NCBI GenBank assembly: GCA_905236815.1
Contig: CAJOPE010000100.1
Coordinates: 1 to 37,966 of the forward strand
Reading direction: 5' to 3'
DNA: 37,966 bases
Source of the DNA: an uncultured Prevotella sp.
GTDB taxonomy: Bacteria; Bacteroidota; Bacteroidia; Bacteroidales; Bacteroidaceae
Shown here: positions 16,357-27,019 of the stretch, piece after piece
Layout: each line of letters opens with the position of its first letter
Numbering within the stretch: the stretch's first letter is position 1
The notes under the pieces: generated by a model
The model's input: the letters and a program-made list of their open reading frames with translations, nothing else
Told to the model about the DNA's origin: nothing
Database searches by the model: none
Position numbers and translations under genes: made by a program

Positions 16357-19300
16357 ATGAAAAAACTTAAATTGCTATTCTCGCAATTTGCCCTTGTTGT
16401 GCTGATGGGATTACTTCCGAGTGAAGTTTCGGCACAGGGCATTCAGCTTTCAGGACATGTGGTGGACGATAACAACGAACCAGTTATCGGCGCTACTGTC
16501 ACGGTTAAGGGGCATCCTAGCATGGGTACTATCTCCGATATGGATGGTATCTTCAAACTCAAGGTGCCCAGTGAACAATCTGAAATTACCATTTCGTCGG
16601 TGGGTTTAAAGTCGCAGACCATCCGTGTTGGTAAGAAAAGAAAATTCGATGTAACGCTTGTTGCGGAAACATCCGACTTGAACGAAATCGTTGTTGTGGG
16701 TTATGGTCAGCAGAAGAAGGCTTCCATCGTGGGTGCTATCACGCAGACGGATGCTAAAACGCTGGAACGCTACGCAGCACTTCCTTCGCTCGGACAAGCA
16801 CTTACGGGTAACCTTCCTGGTGTAATTACCTCGGTTGGTTCAGGTATGCCTGGTGATGAGGATCCTAAGATCATTATCCGTACGGCTACTTCATGGAACA
16901 ACCAGGATCCTTACATCCTTGTGGATGGTGTAGAACGCCCTATGAGTGCTATCGACATTTCTTCTGTAGAGAGTATCTCTGTATTGAAGGATGCTTCGGC
17001 TACTGCCGTTTATGGTGTGAAGGGTGCAAATGGTGTAATCTTGATTACTACTAAGCGTGGTAAGGAAGGTAAAGCCAGTGTACATGTAAAGGGTAATGCT
17101 ACTGTGAAGTTGATTAGTAAACTTCCTGAGAAGTATGACTCTTACAACACCTTCTGCTTATTGAATAATGTGGTAGAACGTGAGCTTGCCGTTTCACCTA
17201 ATGCATGGGGAAGCTACAAGCCTATGGAGATTATCAACAAATACCGCAACCCTGCCAACATGGATGAATGGGATCGCTATCCTAACGTTGACTGGCAGAG
17301 CGAATTGTTTAGAGACTATACAATGTCTTACAATGCTGGTGCCGATGTATCGGGCGGTACTCGCTTTGTGAAGTATTTTGCGGCCGTTGACTTCACTCAC
17401 GAAGGTGATATGTTCAAGAAGTTCACAAATCGACGTGGCTATCAGTCTGGTTTCGGCTTTAATCGTGTAAATATGCGTGCCAACCTCGACTTTGATATCA
17501 CCAAGACAACAAAGTTCTCTACCAACTTGTTTGGTAGCAATGGTGTTCGCAGTTTCCCTTACGGACAGGGTGATGATGCTAACCCATATTGGGCTTCTGT
17601 TTATTTCTCTGCTCCAGATGCTATGCGTCCAGTATACAGCGATGGTACTTACGGATGGTATGCACCAAGAAATGCCGATGTGCCTAACTCTGCAGCCGAC
17701 CTTGCGACAAGTGGTAGTGAAAGCAGAACCAAGACACAGATCACAACCGACTTTATCTTGAACCAGAAGCTTGACTTCCTTACCAAAGGTTTGAACTTCC
17801 AGGCTAAGTTATCTTTCGATAACACAATGGTGGAAAACAAGCGTGGTATCAACGATCAGTATAACTATTCTCAGCGTAAATGGATTAACCCTGACACAGG
17901 TGATATCAGCTATCAGCAGAGTCCAGACTTCGTTGAAACCGTAGATTGGACCACCCAGGGTGGTAATGTAGATAAGGGTCAGACCTACCGTAAATTATAC
18001 TACATGCTCCAACTCGACTATAGTCGTAAGTTTGGAGACCACGAGATTGCAGGTCTTGGCGTATTCAGCCGTGAAAAATGGTCAAAAGGTAATGAATTCT
18101 CCCACTATCGTGAGGACTGGGTATTCCGTGCAACCTATAACTATGCAACACGCTATTTTGCCGAAGTAAACGGTGCCTATAATGGTAGTGAGAAATTTGG
18201 TCCTAAGAAACGTTTCGATTTCTTCCCTTCTTTCTCTGCAGGATGGATGCTTTCAAATGAACCATTCATGAAATCAACTTCAAAGTGGTTGGATCAGTTT
18301 AAGTTCAGATTCTCATGGGGACGTGTAGGTGATGATTGTGGTTTGTGGAACAGCAACCGATTCCTTAACGACGACCAGTATGCATACGGTGGAACCACAA
18401 AGATGGGAACTGTACCAGCAGACACACCATACACCATCTATAAGCAAACCCTTATTGGTAATCCACTTATCGGATGGGAAATTTCAACCAAGCGCAATTA
18501 TGGTATCGACTACTCATTCCTTTCAGGTATGGTTTCTGGTAGTTTAGATATCTTCAACGAGACCCGTCGAGATATCATGATTAGTGGTGGTAGCCGTGCA
18601 ATTCCTGGTTATTTCGGTTTCGATGCTCCTAACGCCAACCTTGGTAAAACCAAGAGCCACGGTTATGAGTTCGTTATCCGCTTGAACAAGAAATGGGGTG
18701 CTGATTGGCGCACATGGTTGAACTTCAACATCACACATGCCAAGAATAAGATTAGCTTTAGAGATGACCCAGAACTTCTCGCATCTTATCGCAAGCAGCA
18801 GGGATATGCCATCAATCAGGTACGCTCTTATATCGACAAGGGCTATATCGCTTCTTGGGATGATCTCTACGGAAGTTCAGAACGTCAGACCAACAATGGT
18901 AACAAGTTAGTGGGTGATTATCAGATTGCCGACTTTAATGGTGATGGTATTATCAACGATGACGACCAGGCTCCATATCAGTATTCAGATGTTCCTCAGA
19001 ACACCTATAGTACTACCATTGGTGCAGAATGGAAGGGACTCTCTCTCACAATTCAATTCTATGGAGTAAGCAATGTTACCCGTCAGATCGTATTCCCAAC
19101 TTTCCAGAGAGAAGGTCACGTAGCCTTCAACGAAGGAAGCTATTGGACTCCAGAAACTCAAAGTGGCATTCCATATCCACGTTGGACCACCACAACAGAT
19201 GCTAGTGCAAATGGTACACGCAACTTCTACGATGGTTCTTTCCTGAGATTGAAGAATGTTGAGTTATCTTATACCTTCAGCGGTAGTTGGGTTAAGCGTC

Positions 19301-19458
19301 TTAAACTAAATCAGTTCCGCATCTATGCGAATGGTGACAACCTCATCTTATGGACCAAGATGCCTGATGACCGCGAAATCAATGTCGGTGGAAATCCACA
19401 GAGTGGTGCTTATCCTACCGTTCGTCGTATTAACCTAGGTCTTGATCTAACCTTCTAA
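16357..19458 (+). CDS. SusC-like TonB-dependent outer-membrane transporter, first pair
   Basis: A 1033-residue outer-membrane importer of oligosaccharides. Order: signal peptide ending VSAQG (~residue 28), a carboxypeptidase-D-like N-terminal extension (~29-110, IQLSGHVVDDNNEPVIGATV), a TonB-box-like EIVVVGYG, the plug domain (~120-230, with ISVLKDASATAVYGVKGANG and VILITTKRG), and a 22-strand barrel ending in LGLDLTF with the terminal Phe. It forms a pair with the SusD gene 14 bp downstream, the lid that hands substrate to it. It is the first gene of a six-gene operon downstream of the HTCS. By position it corresponds to XusA of xylan PULs; the gene symbol is left blank because identity was not tested. 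Confidence 0.96.
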   Translation: MKKLKLLFSQFALVVLMGLLPSEVSAQGIQLSGHVVDDNNEPVIGATVTVKGHPSMGTISDMDGIFKLKVPSEQSEITISSVGLKSQTIRVGKKRKFDVTLVAETSDLNEIVVVGYGQQKKASIVGAITQTDAKTLERYAALPSLGQALTGNLPGVITSVGSGMPGDEDPKIIIRTATSWNNQDPYILVDGVERPMSAIDISSVESISVLKDASATAVYGVKGANGVILITTKRGKEGKASVHVKGNATVKLISKLPEKYDSYNTFCLLNNVVERELAVSPNAWGSYKPMEIINKYRNPANMDEWDRYPNVDWQSELFRDYTMSYNAGADVSGGTRFVKYFAAVDFTHEGDMFKKFTNRRGYQSGFGFNRVNMRANLDFDITKTTKFSTNLFGSNGVRSFPYGQGDDANPYWASVYFSAPDAMRPVYSDGTYGWYAPRNADVPNSAADLATSGSESRTKTQITTDFILNQKLDFLTKGLNFQAKLSFDNTMVENKRGINDQYNYSQRKWINPDTGDISYQQSPDFVETVDWTTQGGNVDKGQTYRKLYYMLQLDYSRKFGDHEIAGLGVFSREKWSKGNEFSHYREDWVFRATYNYATRYFAEVNGAYNGSEKFGPKKRFDFFPSFSAGWMLSNEPFMKSTSKWLDQFKFRFSWGRVGDDCGLWNSNRFLNDDQYAYGGTTKMGTVPADTPYTIYKQTLIGNPLIGWEISTKRNYGIDYSFLSGMVSGSLDIFNETRRDIMISGGSRAIPGYFGFDAPNANLGKTKSHGYEFVIRLNKKWGADWRTWLNFNITHAKNKISFRDDPELLASYRKQQGYAINQVRSYIDKGYIASWDDLYGSSERQTNNGNKLVGDYQIADFNGDGIINDDDQAPYQYSDVPQNTYSTTIGAEWKGLSLTIQFYGVSNVTRQIVFPTFQREGHVAFNEGSYWTPETQSGIPYPRWTTTTDASANGTRNFYDGSFLRLKNVELSYTFSGSWVKRLKLNQFRIYANGDNLILWTKMPDDREINVGGNPQSGAYPTVRRINLGLDLTF

Positions 19459-19472
19459 TAAATAAGCGAAAA

Positions 19473-21347
19473 ATGAAAAGAACAATATATGCCATGATGT
19501 TGGCTTTAGGTCTGTTGTCGGTAAATACCTCATGTACCGACTACCTCGACAAATCGCCGCTTAGCGATATCGAGCCTACAGAGCCTTATAAAGATTTTAA
19601 AAACTTCCAGGGATTTACAGAGGAACTCTATAACTGTATTCCATTGATGTCGACTCCAGACTATCACTGTTGTTGGAACTTCGGTGAGGAGGAATATTGG
19701 CAGCCTACAGAGACCCGTCTTCTTACCTATGCAATCGACCAGGGTAACTATTGGGGATGGAATGATTGCTACTATTCTTATTTCCATACAGGAGCACCAG
19801 GAACAACAGGTACAAACCGCTTTGACAAGGGCCATTTGTGGGGTCTTTCATGGTATGGTATTCGTAAAGCCAATATGGGTCTTGCTAATCTTGACTTAAT
19901 GCAGAATGCCACTAAAGAAGAGAAAGACTTGATTGCTGGTCAGCTTTACTTCTTCCGTGGTTTCTATCACTTCCTATTGATGCAAAATTGGGGAGGACTT
20001 CCTTACATTGATAAGTTGATTCCTGCTGATGAGGTGATGCGTTATAAACGCCTCAGCTATCAGGAAACAGCAGAGAAAGCTGCTGAGGACTTCCAGAAGG
20101 CTGCTGATTTGCTTCCTGTAAACTGGGACAAGACTGTTCCTGGAGGAAAAACTGCTGGTAACAATAATCTTCGCATCAACAAGATTATGGCACTTTCTTT
20201 CTTAGGTAAGGATTTGCTCTATGCTGGTTCACCTCTTATGAACGAAGAAAGCAAAGGCACTGCAACCTATAATGAGGACTATTGCAAACGTGCCGCTCAT
20301 GCTTTTGGTGAAGTACTGAAACTCTGCGACGATACTAAGATGTATGAACTGGCCGATTCTGCTCACTACTCAGAGTTGTTCTATACATACAATCAGAACA
20401 ATAAGCTTCCAGGCTTGAAGGAGACCATCTTCTTTGAGAATGTTAATGGCGACTGGGCATGGAATATGGCAAACGACTTCCGTCCATCTTCTATTTCAGG
20501 CTCTGGTATCAAGTGCTACCCTACCGCTAACTATGCCGACTACTTCGGTATGGCAAATGGTAAGCCTATCAAGGATATCACCAAGAAAGATGCCGACAAT
20601 GGCTATGATCCTGAATATCCTTTCCGTAATCGTGACCCTCGTTTCTATTTCGATTTCGTATTCGATGGTATGAAGTGTGTAAAGGATGGTAGCAAGGTGC
20701 AGAATAATCCTGACAAGCAGTATGCTTCCCTCTATACTGGTGGTACATATCGTACTGCAACTCCATCAAAAGACTGTTTCACTGGTTATATGAACCTTAA
20801 GTTTGATAACCAATATATGAATGACTGGGATGGCTATCGCTACGGAAACAAGATGGTATTGAGTATGATTCGTCTTGCCGATGTCTATCTGATGTACGCA
20901 GAGGCTGTAGCACAAGGTTACAAATCACCAACAGCTACCTCCGACAACTACACAATGAATGCTGTTACAGCAGTAAACAAGATTCGTGAGCGTATTGGTG
21001 CAGGCGACATCGCTTCAGAATATCTCGGTAATCTGGATTCGTTCATGGGAGAATTGAGAAGAGAGCGTGCCGTAGAGCTTGCGTTCGAAGGTCATCGCTG
21101 GAACGACCTTCGCAGATGGAAACTCCTCGACAAGGCACCTTACACTCAGAAGAAAGCCGTTTACTTCGACCGCGCTACCGATCAGAGCAATGACGATCGT
21201 TTTGCCGATCCTAAGAACGGACATGTTCTCAATCTTCGCGAAGAGGTACTCTTAGAGAGAAAGTTCAGTGAGAAACATTACTGGTTCCCATTCCCTAAGG
21301 CCGATGTAAATATCTATGCTGATTTCAAGCAGAATCCAGGATGGTAA
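19473..21347 (+). CDS. SusD/RagB-like surface glycan-binding lipoprotein, first pair
   Basis: A 624-residue lipoprotein; the lipobox ends NTSC (Cys21), followed by TDYLDKSPL, typical of SusD mature ends. The body is the helical SusD fold, with the family motif region ending in RRERAVELAFEGHRWNDLRRW (~residues 525-545). SusD proteins sit on the cell surface over the SusC barrel and bind the glycan. It lies 14 bp after its SusC partner and 32 bp before the second SusC gene. Length is somewhat above the usual 500-600. By position it corresponds to XusB. Confidence 0.95.
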   Translation: MKRTIYAMMLALGLLSVNTSCTDYLDKSPLSDIEPTEPYKDFKNFQGFTEELYNCIPLMSTPDYHCCWNFGEEEYWQPTETRLLTYAIDQGNYWGWNDCYYSYFHTGAPGTTGTNRFDKGHLWGLSWYGIRKANMGLANLDLMQNATKEEKDLIAGQLYFFRGFYHFLLMQNWGGLPYIDKLIPADEVMRYKRLSYQETAEKAAEDFQKAADLLPVNWDKTVPGGKTAGNNNLRINKIMALSFLGKDLLYAGSPLMNEESKGTATYNEDYCKRAAHAFGEVLKLCDDTKMYELADSAHYSELFYTYNQNNKLPGLKETIFFENVNGDWAWNMANDFRPSSISGSGIKCYPTANYADYFGMANGKPIKDITKKDADNGYDPEYPFRNRDPRFYFDFVFDGMKCVKDGSKVQNNPDKQYASLYTGGTYRTATPSKDCFTGYMNLKFDNQYMNDWDGYRYGNKMVLSMIRLADVYLMYAEAVAQGYKSPTATSDNYTMNAVTAVNKIRERIGAGDIASEYLGNLDSFMGELRRERAVELAFEGHRWNDLRRWKLLDKAPYTQKKAVYFDRATDQSNDDRFADPKNGHVLNLREEVLLERKFSEKHYWFPFPKADVNIYADFKQNPGW

Positions 21348-21379
21348 TACTATTGAAAAAATAACATTGAATTATCAAA

Positions 21380-24193
21380 ATGAAAAGAAATAAATCATAT
21401 ATATCAAAAACACTGCTCTTAGCTTCATTGCTTGGCCTGCAGAGTCCTGCCTTTGCTCAGGAACCTGGCGATTCGCTTATCAATGTTGCTTTTGGCAAGC
21501 AGGCTATTAAGGATGTTCTTGGTGGTGTAAGCAGTGTAAACGTAACACAACTGATGAAAAAGGACTATCATTCATATAGTCTTGATGGCTTGCAGGGCCT
21601 CATCGGAGGATACGATGGCAATGTATGGGGCAAGAATCCACTTATCCTTGTGGATGGCGTTGTTCGTAGTGCATCTACCATTAATGCTACTGAAGTAGAG
21701 GAAGTTACTGTAATGAAAGCTGCTTCGGCTATTGCCTTATATGGTTCTAAAGGTGCAAATGGTGTTATTCTCATTACTACAAAACGAGGTAAAAACCAAC
21801 GACTCACTATCGACGCAACTTTAAATACCGGCTTGAGCTTTGCCAAGCGCTATCCTCACTATCTGGGCTCTGCAGAATATATGAGTCTTTACAACGAAGC
21901 TTGTGCCAACGACGGAAAGGCTGCTCGTTATTCTGCTGATGATATCTACAATACTGCAGCAGGAACAAATCCTTATCGCTACCCAGATATGAACTTCTAT
22001 TCAAGCGATTATCTGCGTAAGGCTGCCAACCGTACAGATGGTACTGTTGAAATTACCGGTGGCAATGAGAATGCAAAATACTATGCCAACTTCGGTATGG
22101 TTTACAACAACGGCTTTGTTAAATATGGCGACAAAAAGAACGACGATGAATTCGATTTCCGCGTTCGCTCAAACATTGATATGAAGATTGCTTCATGGTT
22201 GAATGCTTTTGCCAATGTTGACATCAATATCGATAATGCCTATGCAGGTCGTGGAGAATTCTGGAACGCAGCAACTACCTTACGTCCAAACAAATATTCT
22301 CCTCTGATTCCTATCAGTATGATTGATCCATACAATAAGGATTTACAATCACTAGTAAGTACTGGTAAGCCAGTTCTTGGTGACCAATATTTACTTGGAG
22401 GTACCAATACCGACCAGACAACCGTATTTGGTGATATGCTGAGAGCTGGATATATAAAGGACAAGTTCCGTACCTTTACCTTCGATGTAGGTTTGAATGC
22501 TGATTTGAGCATGCTTCTCAAAGGCTTGAGCTTTAAGACTGCTTTCAGTGTAGACTACTGGGACTACTATACTGAAGGTTATAAGGTAGATTATGCTGTT
22601 TACAATCCAACATGGAGCAATGTAAACGGTAAGGACATGATTATTGGTCTTACAAAGATCAATACCGATAAGAGCTCAACCAGCGAGTTTGTGGGAAGAA
22701 GTTCTTACTATCAGACAATGACTTTCCGTGGTCAGTTTGATTACGATCGTTGTTTCAATGATGTCCACAACTTTAGTGCAACCTTAATGGGTTGGGGTTA
22801 TCAGCAGCAGAATTCAAGTGATGAGGATCATGAGAGTTCAGCTTATCATCGCGTAACCAATGTAAACATGGGTCTCCAGGCTAGATACAATTACGATCAT
22901 CGTTACTATGCCGAATTGGGTACAGCCTTGGTACATTCTCCTAAATTGCCAGAGGGCAAGCGCAATGCACTCTCTCCATCACTCACTTTGGGATGGCGCT
23001 TTGGCAAGGAGAGTTTCATCAAGGACAACCTGCCTTTTGTAGATGATGCAAAGATTGATGCTGCTTATAGTGTATTGAATCAGGATATTAATATCACTGA
23101 TTACTATATGTATAAAGGCTACTACAATCAGAAAGGTGGTTGGTATACATGGTTTGACGGCAACAGCGGTGGAGACTGTAATGCATCTTCTCGTGGTGCA
23201 AACGACAACCTCGGTTTCATCAAGCGCAAGGAACTACGCTTCGGCTTAGATACCTCTCTCTTCAATCATGCCTTGACAGTAGATCTCAACTGGTTCTCTC
23301 AGCTCACAGATGGTTTGCTCACAAATGGTGCTTATACCATTTACCCATCTTACTTCACAGGTAATGGTTCATTCTTGCCAAACTTGAACTTCAATCAGAA
23401 CAAGACTACTGGTATCGACTTCTCTGTAAACTACAACAAGAAGTTGGGTGATGTAGATCTTACCGTAGGAGTAAATGGCCAGTATCTCTCTATGAAGGCT
23501 GAGAAGCGCGATGAGCTTAATGAGTTTGATTACTTGAATGCTACAGGTAAAGACTTGAACGCTGCCTGGGGTTATGTTTGTGACGGTTTCTTCAATAGTC
23601 AGGAGGAGATCGACGCCTATTCAAAGACAACCAAGACAACCTTTGGTGAGGTGAAACCTGGTGACTTGAAGTATAAGGATATCAATGGCGATAACGTGAT
23701 CGACTCAAAGGACCAGATTGACCTTGGTAATTACTATGCTCCATTCCAGTATGGTTTCAACATCACTTTAAAGTATAAAAACCTCACCTTCTTTGCATTG
23801 GCAACAGGACAAATGGGTGGTATGAATTTCTGGAATAATAGCTACTATTGGGTAAATGGTGATAGCAAGTATAGCGAGATCGTAAGAGGTCGCTGGACAC
23901 CTGAAACAGCTTCTTCAGCAAGCTATCCTCGTCTTACAACAACTACCAATAATAATAACTTCCGCAACTCTACTTTCTGGAAGTACAGCACCGATCGTTT
24001 GGATTTGAACCGCATTCAGATTACCTACGATATGCCAGAAAAGTGGTTTGAGAACAAAATCGTAAAGAGCATGAGTGTTTATGTATTGGGCGAAAGTCTC
24101 TTTACTATCAGCGGACATACCAAGGAGTTTGAAACCAACATCGGATCTCCACAGTGCCGTTTCTACAACATCGGTATGAAGTTATCATTCTAA
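21380..24193 (+). CDS. SusC-like TonB-dependent transporter, second pair, lacking the N-terminal extension
   Basis: A 937-residue outer-membrane transporter. Signal peptide MKRNKSYISKTLLLASLLGL to about AFAQ (residue ~27). Unlike the first SusC, there is no carboxypeptidase-D-like domain: the chain goes almost directly into the plug (NPLILVDGVVRSASTINATE, VTVMKAASAIALYGSKGANG, VILITTKRGK). The barrel ends NIGMKLSF. No classical TonB box (EIVVVGYG) is visible, although a less typical one may exist near the mature N-terminus (DSLINVAFG). The gene follows the first SusD by 32 bp and precedes its own SusD partner by 24 bp. Compact SusC paralogues are known as the second transporter in tandem-pair xylan loci (XusC position). 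Confidence 0.93.
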   Translation: MKRNKSYISKTLLLASLLGLQSPAFAQEPGDSLINVAFGKQAIKDVLGGVSSVNVTQLMKKDYHSYSLDGLQGLIGGYDGNVWGKNPLILVDGVVRSASTINATEVEEVTVMKAASAIALYGSKGANGVILITTKRGKNQRLTIDATLNTGLSFAKRYPHYLGSAEYMSLYNEACANDGKAARYSADDIYNTAAGTNPYRYPDMNFYSSDYLRKAANRTDGTVEITGGNENAKYYANFGMVYNNGFVKYGDKKNDDEFDFRVRSNIDMKIASWLNAFANVDINIDNAYAGRGEFWNAATTLRPNKYSPLIPISMIDPYNKDLQSLVSTGKPVLGDQYLLGGTNTDQTTVFGDMLRAGYIKDKFRTFTFDVGLNADLSMLLKGLSFKTAFSVDYWDYYTEGYKVDYAVYNPTWSNVNGKDMIIGLTKINTDKSSTSEFVGRSSYYQTMTFRGQFDYDRCFNDVHNFSATLMGWGYQQQNSSDEDHESSAYHRVTNVNMGLQARYNYDHRYYAELGTALVHSPKLPEGKRNALSPSLTLGWRFGKESFIKDNLPFVDDAKIDAAYSVLNQDINITDYYMYKGYYNQKGGWYTWFDGNSGGDCNASSRGANDNLGFIKRKELRFGLDTSLFNHALTVDLNWFSQLTDGLLTNGAYTIYPSYFTGNGSFLPNLNFNQNKTTGIDFSVNYNKKLGDVDLTVGVNGQYLSMKAEKRDELNEFDYLNATGKDLNAAWGYVCDGFFNSQEEIDAYSKTTKTTFGEVKPGDLKYKDINGDNVIDSKDQIDLGNYYAPFQYGFNITLKYKNLTFFALATGQMGGMNFWNNSYYWVNGDSKYSEIVRGRWTPETASSASYPRLTTTTNNNNFRNSTFWKYSTDRLDLNRIQITYDMPEKWFENKIVKSMSVYVLGESLFTISGHTKEFETNIGSPQCRFYNIGMKLSF

Positions 24194-24217
24194 TGGAAAA
24201 TAAAACAGAAAGAAACA

Positions 24218-25984
24218 ATGAAAGTTAAACACATCATATTAACATTAGCTGTAGGCACAATGCTCGTTTCTTGTGACGATGTATTCACCCCAGCTATCGA
24301 AAACTTTAAGGACGTCGAAAAGATGAACGAGGAGCCTGATTATGCACAGGGATTCCTGGTTACAGCCTATCGTACGCTTCCTGGTTACTATGACAACAGC
24401 GATGTAGCTACTGATGATGCTGTAACCAACAATAAAGATGATAGTTATCTGAAAATGGCAACAGGTTCCTGGACATCTATTATGAATCCAATGAACCGTT
24501 GGAGTGCTGATTATGGTTCAATACAGTATCTCAATCTCTTCCTCGAGAATATGGATACTGCTCACTTTGTGAAACAAGCAAACGTAAACTCTCTCATCAA
24601 GAAGCGTATGCGTGGTGAGGCTTTCGGCTTGAGAGCTATCCATCACTATTTCCTGTTGCGAGCTCATGGTGGCTTCACTCAGGATAAGCAACTCATGGGA
24701 GTATTGCTGCTGAATAAGTTCCAGGATGTAAATGCTGATTTCAACCAGGAAAGAGCAAGTTTCCAAACATGCGTTGAAAGCATTAAGGCTGACCTTGATT
24801 CTGCGCAGAGACTATTGCCTGAGACTTATGGCGATTTAACCAACAACAATCAGATTCCTGAGAAATATCGCAATCTTGTTGAAAAAGCCGATGAGTATAA
24901 CATTGCTATGGGCAACAAATCTCGACAGCTTATCGATGGACTTATCGTGAAGTCTTTCCGTTCTCGTCTTACTTTGCTAGCTGCCTCTCCTGCTTTTCAG
25001 GATGCAAGCAATAAGACTACTTGGGAAGAAGCTGCTAATGCTGCAGCTGATGTAATCGACCATGTTGGCGGTCCATCGGGTCTTGCAGCACAGGGCATCA
25101 CCTACTATACCAACGATGATGAAATCGGTGCTATCAAAGAGGCTACAAATCCTGCTGAGATTATCTGGCGTGAAAACCTTGCTACCAACAACAGTGACCA
25201 GGAAAGCCGCAACTATCCTCCATCACTCTTTGGTCAGGGCTATATCAACCCAACTCAAAATCTTGTAGATGCTTTCCCTATGGCTAATGGTTATCCTATT
25301 AGTGATACTCGTAGTGGTTACAATGCAAATGATCCTTATACTAACCGTGATCCACGTCTTGCTAAATACATTATATATAATGGTGCACAGGAAGGTCCTA
25401 CCAACAAGACTATCTACACTGGTTCACAGGAAGGTACAGATGATGGTATTGAGATTAAGGAGACCTCTACCCGTACAGGTTACTATATGAAGAAGCGTTT
25501 GAACATGAAGGTGAACTGCGATCCTAGTTCAAAGAATGGAACAAGTCACTATACCCCACGCTTGCGCTTCACAGAGTTCTTCCTCAACTATGCCGAGGCT
25601 GCTAATGAGGCTTGGGGACCTAAGGGTACCGGCACACACAGCTACTCTGCTTATGACGTGATCAAGGCGATTCGCCATCGTGCTGGACTTACAGATGACA
25701 CTTATCTTGATGAGTGTGCTGGAAGCCAGGAAAAGATGCGTGAGCTGATTCGCAATGAGCGTCGTCTAGAGCTCTGCTTCGAAAGTTTCCGTTTCTGGGA
25801 TCTTCGCCGCTGGAAAGCTTCACTCAACGAGACTGCAAAGGGTATTGACTGGAGCGACAAGGGCTTTAAATCTCTTGACAATGTAGAAAAGCGTAGCTAT
25901 GAAAACTATATGTACTATGGTCCGATTCCTTATACCGAAGTTTTGAAGTATAACAAACTCAAACAAAATGATGGTTGGAACTAA
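24218..25984 (+). CDS. SusD/RagB-like lipoprotein, second pair
   Basis: A 588-residue SusD-type lipoprotein. Lipobox LVSC (Cys19) followed by DD, an acidic pair that fits the Bacteroidetes surface-export signal. The characteristic C-terminal helix region reads RNERRLELCFESFRFWDLRRWK (in part; ~residues 510-530). It is the cognate partner of the preceding SusC and corresponds by order to XusD. It is as divergent from the first SusD as different family members usually are, so the two pairs are likely to bind different chain lengths or decorations; this last point is inference. Confidence 0.95.
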   Translation: MKVKHIILTLAVGTMLVSCDDVFTPAIENFKDVEKMNEEPDYAQGFLVTAYRTLPGYYDNSDVATDDAVTNNKDDSYLKMATGSWTSIMNPMNRWSADYGSIQYLNLFLENMDTAHFVKQANVNSLIKKRMRGEAFGLRAIHHYFLLRAHGGFTQDKQLMGVLLLNKFQDVNADFNQERASFQTCVESIKADLDSAQRLLPETYGDLTNNNQIPEKYRNLVEKADEYNIAMGNKSRQLIDGLIVKSFRSRLTLLAASPAFQDASNKTTWEEAANAAADVIDHVGGPSGLAAQGITYYTNDDEIGAIKEATNPAEIIWRENLATNNSDQESRNYPPSLFGQGYINPTQNLVDAFPMANGYPISDTRSGYNANDPYTNRDPRLAKYIIYNGAQEGPTNKTIYTGSQEGTDDGIEIKETSTRTGYYMKKRLNMKVNCDPSSKNGTSHYTPRLRFTEFFLNYAEAANEAWGPKGTGTHSYSAYDVIKAIRHRAGLTDDTYLDECAGSQEKMRELIRNERRLELCFESFRFWDLRRWKASLNETAKGIDWSDKGFKSLDNVEKRSYENYMYYGPIPYTEVLKYNKLKQNDGWN

Positions 25985-26041
25985 CATTAGTAAATAGACA
26001 GTAATAGTTAGAAATTACAACTATAATAAAAATAAATAGAA

Positions 26042-27013
26042 ATGAAAAAGTTCAATATAAAGGGAATGACGGGAGTAATGGCAATAGCCATTGCTGCACT
26101 CGCCTTCACTTCATGTGAAAACGGAGAAAATGAATTCCCAGGATATGATAAATGCAATGTTTACTTCGCCAATCAGTATGTAATGCGTACAGTTGAATTA
26201 GGTGAGGACTTGGAGGTAGATCTTACCAATGATAACAACCACATCGTGGAAGTACGTGCTGCTATGGGTGGTGGATATGGAAATGACCATGACATTACAC
26301 TTGAATATACCATTGACAACAGTCTGATTGAGGGTAAGCAGTTTGCTGATGGTAGCGCTATGGAGGTTTTACCTGCCAACTACTACACCATTGAGAATAA
26401 CAAGATGGTGATTCCTGCAGGAAGCATCCAGGGTGGCATTAAAATTAAACTTACAGATGCTTTCTTTGCAGATGAGAATGCTACTAAGAAACACTATGTT
26501 CTGCCTATCAAACTGACAAATGTTTCTGGTGCAGACAGTATTCTTGAGAGCAAGAACTTTATCCTCTATGGTTTGAAGTTTGTGAATCCATGGCATGCTA
26601 CCTATCTCCGTCGTGGTGTAGATAACTTCAGTGATGGCAGCAAAGTTGTTCGCCATACACAGTATGTTGAAAAGAACCCTCTTCAGACAATTACTACTAG
26701 TGGCTTTATGAATGCCCAGATGACTATTAATATGAAGAATAGTGAAGGCAAAGACATTCCATGTACACTCGACTTGAAATTCGATGGAGAGAACAAGTGT
26801 AGCATTTCAACCGCAACACAAGGTTTCAGCGCTACAGGCAATGGAACTTTCGTAATCAAGGGCGAGAAAAATAGTATGGGTGGCAAGGATCGAAATGCAC
26901 TCTATCTGAACTATAGCATTAAATCTGATGAACTTAACACCACTATGACAACAACCGATACACTCGTTGTTAGAAATCGTGGTATTGCACCAGAATACTT
27001 TACCGTAAAATAA
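26042..27013 (+). CDS. DUF1735-type surface glycan-binding lipoprotein (XusE-like)
   Basis: A 323-residue lipoprotein. Lipobox FTSC (Cys25) followed by ENGENEFPG, acidic as in surface-exported lipoproteins. The N-terminal half (~35-155) is a beta-sandwich of DUF1735/BT_3987-like type (CNVYFANQYVMRTVELGED, DITLEYTIDNSLI, YYTIENNKMVIPAGSIQGGI). The C-terminal half (~170-320) is a second all-beta domain, possibly DUF4361 or DUF5627. Genes of this type follow tandem SusC/D pairs in xylan loci and act as extra surface glycan-binding proteins. It lies 57 bp after the second SusD and only 6 bp before the GH10-like gene. No catalytic motif is seen. Confidence 0.8.
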   Translation: MKKFNIKGMTGVMAIAIAALAFTSCENGENEFPGYDKCNVYFANQYVMRTVELGEDLEVDLTNDNNHIVEVRAAMGGGYGNDHDITLEYTIDNSLIEGKQFADGSAMEVLPANYYTIENNKMVIPAGSIQGGIKIKLTDAFFADENATKKHYVLPIKLTNVSGADSILESKNFILYGLKFVNPWHATYLRRGVDNFSDGSKVVRHTQYVEKNPLQTITTSGFMNAQMTINMKNSEGKDIPCTLDLKFDGENKCSISTATQGFSATGNGTFVIKGEKNSMGGKDRNALYLNYSIKSDELNTTMTTTDTLVVRNRGIAPEYFTVK

Positions 27014-27019
27014 TCTAAT

